From: a virus
DNA length: 22,194 nt
Strand: one strand, 5' to 3'
IMG/VR virus record: IMGVR_UViG_3300023109_000163
Coordinates: 1-22,194 of that record
In this document: one piece after another, positions 1-5,414 of the stretch
Numbering within the stretch: the stretch's first letter is position 1
How the letters are laid out: each line of letters starts with the position of its first letter
Translations under genes and position numbers: made by a program
Notes under the pieces: model-generated
The model's input: only the letters and a program-made list of their open reading frames with translations
What the model was told of the DNA's origin: nothing
The model's database searches: none

Positions 1-295
1 TTTCGCCCCTACCTTTACATAGGTATAGTATTTCTCTTGTAAATTTATCTTCGCCTAGGTTAGCAACATCTGCGTTTAGTCTGTCACTGGATCCCCAGTA
101 AGTTCGCCAATCGCTTTCTTTGGTGCCTCGTCTTTTATTTTTTTTGCCTTTTAGAGGTGGCTTAGTAGTTTTAAATTTTGCTAGTTTCTTGCCTATGTAT
201 TTTTGATCTGTAGTGGTATTGGTAATAAGATAGACAAAACCTTCGTATTCGTCTGGTATGTTATCTATCTCTTTGCCTTGATAAGTCCACTTCAT
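1..295 (-). CDS. GIY-YIG nuclease-like protein (C-terminus off the left edge)
   Basis: The first 98 codons are visible, from an ATG at 295-293 reading leftward with no stop before the window edge. Near residues 19-37 the protein has GFVYLI followed by KYIGKK, the two strands that name the GIY-YIG nuclease fold. Further on come YWGSSDRL and a FTREILYLC segment, spaced as in phage and homing GIY-YIG enzymes. The region between them is rich in Lys/Arg (around residues 38-62), suitable for DNA contact. The catalytic Glu expected later in the fold lies outside the window or cannot be placed. It sits 11 bp after the 69-residue gene and so is probably the distal gene of the gp47-gp46 operon. There is no good Shine-Dalgarno sequence. 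It could be a free-standing homing endonuclease or a repair/recombination nuclease; the sequence does not decide this. Confidence 0.72.
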   Translation of the reverse strand, partial: MKWTYQGKEIDNIPDEYEGFVYLITNTTTDQKYIGKKLAKFKTTKPPLKGKKNKRRGTKESDWRTYWGSSDRLNADVANLGEDKFTREILYLCKGRGE

Positions 296-306
296 AGTGA
301 TACTTA

Positions 307-516
307 TTATTTGCCTTTACGTTTTGCCTCTTTCTTGAGTTGATACGTGTCGTGTATCTCATCCATACGTTCTTTTGCAAGTTTTCGAATTTCTCGTAAC
401 CAACGCCTACTGGCAGCGTGTGTTCTATGACTCTTGCGAGACTCAAACGATTCGTTAGACTTGAAATATTCTATATACGCCTTTGTTAACTTATCGTGTG
501 TGTCGTCGTCTATCAT
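307..516 (-). CDS. Small basic protein of unknown function, coupled to gp46
   Basis: A 69-residue protein that I do not recognise. It is highly charged: an acidic start (MIDDD), then a mostly helical-looking body with many Arg/Lys and Glu, ending in a basic run (KKEAKRKGK). There is no signal peptide, membrane segment or cysteine. The start is supported by an ATGA overlap with the gp46 stop codon (516-513), the usual arrangement for translational coupling; no Shine-Dalgarno sequence is evident, in line with coupling. Its place directly after gp46 suggests a helper in DNA replication or recombination, but that is inference from position only. A different open frame overlaps it, but this frame fits the operon spacing better. 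Confidence 0.68.
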   Translation of the reverse strand: MIDDDTHDKLTKAYIEYFKSNESFESRKSHRTHAASRRWLREIRKLAKERMDEIHDTYQLKKEAKRKGK

Positions 517-2285
517 TCTACAATATCGATATCATTTTCGTAACTTGTAAACCCGTTTTCTTTAATAACTTTCATAACATAGTTAACACGACCTACAAGT
601 TCGTCTTTGTGTGAGATAAGATAAACATTCTTGTCACCTTCTCTTCCCATCTTTTTAAGAACACTTAGTGCATTTTCAACACCAGCAGTGTCCATACCGC
701 TGTCAATAAGTTCATCAATAAACATTAAGTTAATCTTCTGATATAAACTTTCCCAAACATCACGGAATGCAAAGCTCATACCAAGTATAAGTCTATTACG
801 TTCACCTCTACTCAAGTTATCAAAGTCTAATTCTTGTCCTAATTGGGTAATTTCAACAGCAAGGTCGTTTTGAAATACAACTTGATGCGGCAACCCTAAC
901 TTATCAAGATAATATGTAAGCCTATTGTTCAAGTATGCTAAGTTTTGATCAATAATTTTTTTACGAATAAAACTATCTTTGTTTGTAAGCAGTTTCATTA
1001 GAAACTCTTGGTGCTCTTTGTATTCAGTAAGTGAATTAACAGAACTCCAGTCAATATCTTGCATTGCAGTTGCAGTTAACTCGTCGATTTGTGTTTGATA
1101 CGGGTCAGTTTCGTCTTTCTTATTAGTAAGTGCTTGTTTTAAACTGTCAACATTCTGTCTATGATCGTATGCTTCTTTCGCAGTTTCATAAAATACACTA
1201 GGCTTACCGTTAATATCGCCGATATCTTCAAGACCTTTTAATACATCATTTACTTTAGTTTCAATTTCTGCTTGATATGTTGTAGCATCCATAAGCTCTT
1301 TAGATTTGCGCTCTGCAATCTCAGCTTTTTTATCTGCGTGAAGCTCTTGACCGCAAGTATAACACGTAGCATCTTCTAAATCAGCAATATCTTTTTGTGC
1401 CTTTTCAACACTCCTAGTAGCACGTACTAATGCCGGCTCAAGTGTGCTTAATTCTTTTTTAAGAGCAGAAATAGCGTTATTGTGCTGTGTCCAGTTAGAT
1501 AATTTTTCGTGGGCTTCTAACTCTGCATCAATATCTAACTTTTCTAATTCAGTAATGCCTGATTGTAATTTTGTACAGTCTTGATCTTTCTTAGATAGCC
1601 AAGCACGTTGTGTGCTACTTAAACTATCAATAGTTGTTTGAATTTTTTCGTTTGCACTTTGAATAGCATTAATTTTTAATGTTTCTTCGGTAATAGCATC
1701 TTTAGTTTGTTTAGTTTGATCTTTAAGATGATCAGCTTTTTCACTAAGAATAGTAATACCAAGCAACTGTTCAATAATTGCACGTTGATCGTTTTGCCTC
1801 ATACTTAAAAACGGTTCGGTATATGTGTTTAGTGCAACAATATGTTTGAACATATCGTGACTCATATCTAATAAGTCGTTAATAAATTCTTGTGTTTTAC
1901 GACTATCACCTTGTGATTCGTCTGTTAAATCTTGTTCTTGTTCATCTACAAAGAATTTTAATAAATTAGGTCCACGACCTCGTTCAATTCTGTAATCTAC
2001 ATTATTTTTTTCAAAATGTAGCGTAACTAACATACCTTTGCTGTTAGTTTTATTAATTAAATTGTTTGCTCTAATATTTGTAAGTGCTTTTCCGTACAAT
2101 GCATATGATAATGCATTAATGATAGTAGTTTTACCAGTACCGTTACGTGAACCACTGTCATCGCCACCTTGGTCTAAGTTTTCACCAAGTACAAGTGTAA
2201 GTTGTTCTCGATTAAAGTCTACGGCCTGAGTTTGATTACCTACACTCATAAAGTTTCGTACTGTGAGGTCTTTAATTTTTATCAT
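513..2285 (-). CDS. 46: gp46 recombination endonuclease subunit (Rad50/SbcC-like ATPase)
   Basis: In T4, gp46 with gp47 forms the Rad50-Mre11-type complex that resects DNA ends for recombination-dependent replication and helps degrade host DNA. This 590-residue protein has the full ABC/SMC layout. An N-terminal Walker A reads NGTGKTT (residues 48-54), followed by two long coiled-coil arms around a zinc hook CYTC (C308 and C311). Near the C-terminus come the signature LSRGER (491-496), Walker B MFIDEL (521-526) and the switch ISHKDE (567-572). Length is close to T4 gp46. The P-loop is preceded by an Asp/Gly/Ser-rich stretch (about residues 35-47) that T4 gp46 lacks; I believe marine relatives share it. 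The start overlaps the gp47 stop as ATGA (2285-2282), so translation is probably coupled, matching the need for a fixed ratio in the complex. Confidence 0.96.
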   Translation of the reverse strand: MIKIKDLTVRNFMSVGNQTQAVDFNREQLTLVLGENLDQGGDDSGSRNGTGKTTIINALSYALYGKALTNIRANNLINKTNSKGMLVTLHFEKNNVDYRIERGRGPNLLKFFVDEQEQDLTDESQGDSRKTQEFINDLLDMSHDMFKHIVALNTYTEPFLSMRQNDQRAIIEQLLGITILSEKADHLKDQTKQTKDAITEETLKINAIQSANEKIQTTIDSLSSTQRAWLSKKDQDCTKLQSGITELEKLDIDAELEAHEKLSNWTQHNNAISALKKELSTLEPALVRATRSVEKAQKDIADLEDATCYTCGQELHADKKAEIAERKSKELMDATTYQAEIETKVNDVLKGLEDIGDINGKPSVFYETAKEAYDHRQNVDSLKQALTNKKDETDPYQTQIDELTATAMQDIDWSSVNSLTEYKEHQEFLMKLLTNKDSFIRKKIIDQNLAYLNNRLTYYLDKLGLPHQVVFQNDLAVEITQLGQELDFDNLSRGERNRLILGMSFAFRDVWESLYQKINLMFIDELIDSGMDTAGVENALSVLKKMGREGDKNVYLISHKDELVGRVNYVMKVIKENGFTSYENDIDIVE

Positions 2286-3292
2286 AGTTCGTTATAAATG
2301 TCCATTAGCATCTTTTTGTTAAAGTTGTCTGAGTCGATTGCGGATATTTCACCAGCAACAATTTGATCGACACTTTCAAACTGTTGTATATCTAGTTGTG
2401 TGCTAATTTCTTCTAGTTGTTTTTGTGGAATTAAACTAATTTCACGACATTTATATTGATTAATAAATGTTTCCTTAATAAAACTTGCTTCTTCGTAGCT
2501 AATTGGCAAATCTAAGTTAACTCGCAAGTACATATTAGGTTTAATAAAAGAATCAGCTTCGTCTATTAGTTTACTAAGTTTAATTGTGCGGTATTTAGGA
2601 CAATTTGGCCAATTAAGATACTCAGGCTCTTTGTTATTCTCGCGATCGAGTATCATCATACCTCTATCATCGTCCCAAGCATCGGCATAGTTATGAGGAA
2701 ATGCATTACCTATGTAATGTACAACACCTTGCTGTTGACGTTTATGAAAATGTCCACTAAACACATATGATTGATTAGCAAAATCTTCTGCTCTAAGCTC
2801 TCCGTGGTCAGGCATCTGTACCATAGCGTTCATATAAAAACTAGGAAGTTCAAAATGACCAAATACATATTTGCTTTTTAATTTTCTAAGTTTTTTCCAC
2901 TCATCACCTACAAGCCACGGCACAATAGTTACATCTTCAATTGTAGTAATTTCGTCTACAAACGTAATGCCAGGGATATGTTTTGCAAATGCTGTTGAAT
3001 TTACATCTCTTTTGTCTTTATAATATAAATCGTGGTTACCGTCAAAAAAGTAAAACTGATCAAATGCTTTACCTAGTTTTTCCATACTACGAATTGTTGC
3101 GTCCATAGTAGTAAGATTAAGCGAATTTCTATTGTGGTGCCAATCTCCGCAGAAAATACCAGTTTCGCAACCGTTAGCTTTTGCTTGTTCAATGTACCAA
3201 TCTATGTAGTCTTCACAGTCTTGGTTGTGTACTTTTGAATTGCTTTTTAATCCAAAGTGGATGTCTGTAAAGACGGCTGCTTTCTTAAACAA
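2282..3292 (-). CDS. 47: gp47 recombination endonuclease subunit (Mre11/SbcD-like nuclease), TTG start
   Basis: This is the metallophosphoesterase partner of gp46. All phosphoesterase motifs are visible in order: D10 and H12 in FTDIHFG, D50 in FCGDWHHN, GNHD (residues 85-88), GHFE with H146, and GHFH with H181 and H183. These residues hold the two catalytic metal ions in the Mre11 family. At 336 residues it is close to T4 gp47. The reading frame begins at TTG (3292-3290): a GGAG ribosome-binding site lies at 3304-3301, 8 bases upstream. The only nearby ATG (3306-3304) is in another frame, and no in-frame ATG occurs before the first catalytic motif. The gene has its own candidate sigma70 promoter in the 52-bp gap after gp55, and its stop overlaps the gp46 start. 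Confidence 0.95.
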   Translation of the reverse strand: MFKKAAVFTDIHFGLKSNSKVHNQDCEDYIDWYIEQAKANGCETGIFCGDWHHNRNSLNLTTMDATIRSMEKLGKAFDQFYFFDGNHDLYYKDKRDVNSTAFAKHIPGITFVDEITTIEDVTIVPWLVGDEWKKLRKLKSKYVFGHFELPSFYMNAMVQMPDHGELRAEDFANQSYVFSGHFHKRQQQGVVHYIGNAFPHNYADAWDDDRGMMILDRENNKEPEYLNWPNCPKYRTIKLSKLIDEADSFIKPNMYLRVNLDLPISYEEASFIKETFINQYKCREISLIPQKQLEEISTQLDIQQFESVDQIVAGEISAIDSDNFNKKMLMDIYNEL

Positions 3293-3300
3293 TTTAAGTT

Positions 3301-3304
3301 CTCC
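3301..3304 (-). promoter_or_regulatory. Ribosome-binding site that fixes the gp47 TTG start
   Basis: GGAG on the minus strand, 8 bases before TTG (3292-3290). It is the only good Shine-Dalgarno match here, and the only start codon at a proper distance and in frame is TTG. Confidence 0.65.
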
Positions 3305-3319
3305 ATAATATACAATAAT

Positions 3320-3348
3320 ATAATACTATCTTTATATCTTAAAGTCAA
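3320..3348 (-). promoter_or_regulatory. Candidate host sigma70-type promoter for gp47-gp46
   Basis: On the minus strand, TTGACT (3348-3343) is followed after exactly 17 bp by TATTAT (3325-3320), each one base from the sigma70 consensus. The -35 box lies across the gp55 stop codon, so the promoter uses the end of gp55 and the very A/T-rich gap. The expected RNA start would be near 3313, just upstream of the gp47 ribosome-binding site at 3304-3301, giving a short leader of about 20 bases. This would let the nuclease genes be read early by the host polymerase. Confidence 0.6.
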
Positions 3349-4181
3349 GTGTTTTTTGCGGCTTTTTCAGCCTGTTCTCTTTTCATAGCAGCATCCCATT
3401 CAGCATTGTGCTGCCTAGTGTAGCTAGGATTCATATCATTCATTTCGAGTATGTCGTCTCTAATGTTTTGATTTCGTTTTTCGAGGTTAATAACTCTGAC
3501 AAAGGAATTGGTAACGGCGGCTGTGTAATAAGCGAATGGATTGTTGGACTTTGATTCATCAAACTGTAGACCAATTTGTGATAATTGTAAGATTGCCTGT
3601 CCTCGCATTTCGTCATTATATGTATATCCACGTACATTTCCCCTTGTTGCATACCTTTCACATAATTTAATCCACATTCGAGCAAGCTCGTCTGTTGCTT
3701 TAGCGTGTCTCATACTAAAGTTTCCGTTTTCCATACCACCTTCCCAGTGACTCTTTCCGATTAACACTAGTTCACCGTCTTCGTTGAACTTGTAATGCAC
3801 AAATGGTGGAAAATTTAACTTAACTTTTGTGTCTGCTATTGTTTTAGGATTTTTCTTACGACCAGGTTCTTCTGGAATATGATCAAACGTCATAATTCTA
3901 AAAATTAGTTCTTCTTTTGTAATTTTTTTGTAATCAACTTCGCACTCAGCTTGTTTAACCTTTTCACCTGCTAGTTTACGTGCTTCAAAATCAGCTAGTG
4001 TTAGTCTTTTTGCTTTGTTTCTTTTAGCTTCTGCAATGGTCCTTATATTAATTTTACTAATATCTAATAAAATTATATCATATTGATTGTATTCGGGCTC
4101 AATATAACTACAAAAGTTAGTTTTTGATTTGTGTATCTCTTTTAACATATCTTTATTATTAAGATAATTTACTCTACGCAT
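3345..4181 (-). CDS. 55: gp55 late-transcription sigma factor
   Basis: gp55 is the small sigma-like factor that directs host RNA polymerase to T4-type late promoters (TATAAATA), with the sliding clamp as activator. The N-terminus has NYLNNKDMLKEI (residues 5-16), matching T4 gp55 (YVNNKELLQAI). Residues about 163-248 contain the conserved core: ELARMWIKLCERYA, GYTYNDEMRGQAI and FDESKSNNPFAYYTAAVTNS, matching T4 segments GYTQSWKQEMIADGI and FDETKYKNPHAYITQA. Between these lies a segment of roughly 110-130 residues (about 25-150) that T4 gp55 lacks, making this protein 278 residues against 185 in T4. I believe the long form is shared by marine T4-like phages. The C-terminus is charged and helical. 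GGAG at 4191-4188 lies 6 bases before the ATG. It is transcribed divergently from the baseplate operon it probably activates. Confidence 0.9.
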   Translation of the reverse strand: MRRVNYLNNKDMLKEIHKSKTNFCSYIEPEYNQYDIILLDISKINIRTIAEAKRNKAKRLTLADFEARKLAGEKVKQAECEVDYKKITKEELIFRIMTFDHIPEEPGRKKNPKTIADTKVKLNFPPFVHYKFNEDGELVLIGKSHWEGGMENGNFSMRHAKATDELARMWIKLCERYATRGNVRGYTYNDEMRGQAILQLSQIGLQFDESKSNNPFAYYTAAVTNSFVRVINLEKRNQNIRDDILEMNDMNPSYTRQHNAEWDAAMKREQAEKAAKNT

Positions 4182-4187
4182 ATATTT

Positions 4188-4191
4188 CTCC
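4188..4191 (-). promoter_or_regulatory. Ribosome-binding site of gp55
   Basis: GGAG on the minus strand, 6 bases before the gp55 ATG (4181-4179). It supports this start over the internal Met at residue 12. Confidence 0.6.
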
Positions 4192-4204
4192 AGGTTATTA
4201 CTCT

Positions 4205-4233
4205 ATTATAAACTACATACTTAATTCTGTCAA
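4205..4233 (-). promoter_or_regulatory. Perfect-consensus sigma70 promoter of gp55
   Basis: On the minus strand, TTGACA (4233-4228) and TATAAT (4210-4205) are both exact matches to the sigma70 consensus, separated by exactly 17 bp. The predicted RNA start is near 4198, giving a leader of about 17 bases that contains the gp55 GGAG site. This should be a strong promoter for unmodified host RNA polymerase, so gp55 and probably the genes after it would be early or middle genes. The -35 element is adjacent to, and overlaps by one base in the 8-mer definition, the late-like motif on the opposite strand. Confidence 0.8.
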
Positions 4234-4240
4234 CTAAATA
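4233..4240 (+). promoter_or_regulatory. T4-late-type promoter motif ahead of the baseplate operon
   Basis: ACTAAATA on the plus strand resembles the T4 late -10 element TATAAATA, with six of eight bases matching and the TAAATA core intact. It lies 19 bp before the ATG of the first baseplate gene, with a strong AGGAG site (4246-4250) between. As expected for gp55-dependent promoters, no -35 box is needed. RNA would start close to 4246, leaving a very short leader, which weakens the call somewhat. Confidence 0.5.
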
Positions 4241-4245
4241 CTTAT

Positions 4246-4250
4246 AGGAG
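4246..4250 (+). promoter_or_regulatory. Ribosome-binding site of the gp48/54-like gene
   Basis: AGGAG with 9 bases to the ATG at 4260. It sits in the 78-bp divergent intergenic region and fixes the start of the first plus-strand gene. Confidence 0.65.
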
Positions 4251-4259
4251 ATTACCAAA

Positions 4260-5114
4260 ATGGCATTAAAGAAAATAATACAATCAAATGTAGAAAACCT
4301 CCAAAGCTCTGTTGAAAATACAGCTAAAGGTTTAGGAAGCAAACTTGCTAACTCTGCACTTGATGCTATAGGCCCTGCTGGTGGCCTATTAAAAGCACTA
4401 CTAAATGGCCCTAGTTCGATGCCTGCACTAAAAACACAGACAGTTGCTAGAGAGCCTAGTGGCAGTAACGACTGGCGTGTCAAATTAAGTTTGCCGCCGG
4501 GCTTTGTTGGAAAAGATGCTGGTACAATTTTTGATCCTTTAATAGAAACTAACGGATTAGTTTTTCCTTATACTCCTACAATATTAGTTCAACATACTGC
4601 CAACTATGATGCATTGCAGCCTGTACATAGTAATTATCCCTTTCCGCAATACCAAAACAGCCAAATTGAAGATATTGTTATTACTGGAGATTTTTTCTGC
4701 GAAAATGCAAAAGATGCACAGTATTGGACAGCAATGGTACACTACTTAAGAAGTATAACAAAAATGAATTACGGAACGGATGATAATTCCGGAGCACCTC
4801 CGCCCCTTGTAAAATTATCTGGTTACGGAGACTTTGTATTTCCAAAAGTTCCTGTTGCAATTAGAAACTTTACTGTTGACCTGCCTGCAGATGTTGATTA
4901 TATTAAAACAAAAGTTGAAGGTGATGTAGGAGTTGATGTTACAACTAGCGATCCGGGTACTGGCGATTTAGTTGGATGGGCACCAGCACAAAGTCAAGTT
5001 TCTGTTACTGTTACTCCGGTATTCTCAAGAGCAAAAGTATCACAGTTTAGTTTAGGTTCTTTTGTTAAAGGTGATTACTTAGGCGGCGGCGGAAATGGTG
5101 GAGGATTTATTTAA
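4260..5114 (+). CDS. 48: Baseplate tail-tube protein, gp48/gp54-like
   Basis: A 284-residue structural protein, first in the plus-strand operon. In T4, gp54 and gp48 sit on the baseplate hub and start the tail tube. The N-terminus (residues 1-60) looks like amphipathic helix followed by a Gly/Pro/Ala/Leu stretch. The middle (about 95-205) is a beta-rich domain with VFPYTPTILVQHTANYDAL and a FPQYQNSQIEDIVITGDFF segment, ending in the strand VAIRNFTVDLPADVDYI. The C-terminus has the strand QSQVSVTVTPVFSRAKVSQF (residues 244-263), which parallels the end of T4 gp48 (strand, then a Tyr/Leu-rich tail), and finishes in a Gly-rich tail. Assignment to gp48 rather than gp54 rests on my recollection of marine T4-like gene order (gp48 next to gp53) and is not certain. 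Its stop overlaps the gp53 start as TAATG. Confidence 0.66.
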   Translation: MALKKIIQSNVENLQSSVENTAKGLGSKLANSALDAIGPAGGLLKALLNGPSSMPALKTQTVAREPSGSNDWRVKLSLPPGFVGKDAGTIFDPLIETNGLVFPYTPTILVQHTANYDALQPVHSNYPFPQYQNSQIEDIVITGDFFCENAKDAQYWTAMVHYLRSITKMNYGTDDNSGAPPPLVKLSGYGDFVFPKVPVAIRNFTVDLPADVDYIKTKVEGDVGVDVTTSDPGTGDLVGWAPAQSQVSVTVTPVFSRAKVSQFSLGSFVKGDYLGGGGNGGGFI

Positions 5115-5413
5115 TGTCATATTCATCGCAAAGCCCCTGGGGAAGAACAAAAATACAAAATAATCAATACTTGGATGTGTTAACAATTCGTCCAGTGCCT
5201 AAGCAAGATGACGATGTGTTGTATGAAGTACAACCACAGTTTACACATAGACCCGACTTATTAGCTTATTCAGTTTACGGAACATCAAAACTTTGGTGGG
5301 TCTTTGCACAACGAAATATGGACATATTAAAAGATCCTGTATTTGACTTAGTTGCTGGTATAAAAATATATTTGCCAAAGCAAGATCAATTACAAAAATT
5401 TTTAGGATACTAA
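5114..5413 (+). CDS. 53: gp53 baseplate wedge protein
   Basis: This 99-residue protein has the compact signature of the gp53 family: an N-terminal PWGRTKI, a central RPDLLAYSVYGTSKLWWVFA (residues 47-66), then DPVFDLVAGIKIYLP (74-88), which is the LysM-like strand pattern described for gp53. gp53 joins neighbouring wedges around the hub. The protein is about half the length of T4 gp53 (196 residues), so only the conserved core is present. It overlaps the gp48/54-like gene by TAATG and ends one base before the next ATG. Confidence 0.85.
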   Translation: MSYSSQSPWGRTKIQNNQYLDVLTIRPVPKQDDDVLYEVQPQFTHRPDLLAYSVYGTSKLWWVFAQRNMDILKDPVFDLVAGIKIYLPKQDQLQKFLGY

Positions 5414-5414
5414 A

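Noticed and set aside
2038-2229. Plus-strand open frame inside gp46
   Set aside because: It lies antisense to the gp46 ATP-binding region, is hydrophobic as antisense frames of such genes often are, and has no ribosome-binding site or neighbour context.
4169-4483. Minus-strand open frame of about 104 codons across the divergent promoter
   Set aside because: It overlaps the gp48/54-like gene antisense and contains the promoter and gp55 ribosome-binding site; composition is that of an antisense shadow.
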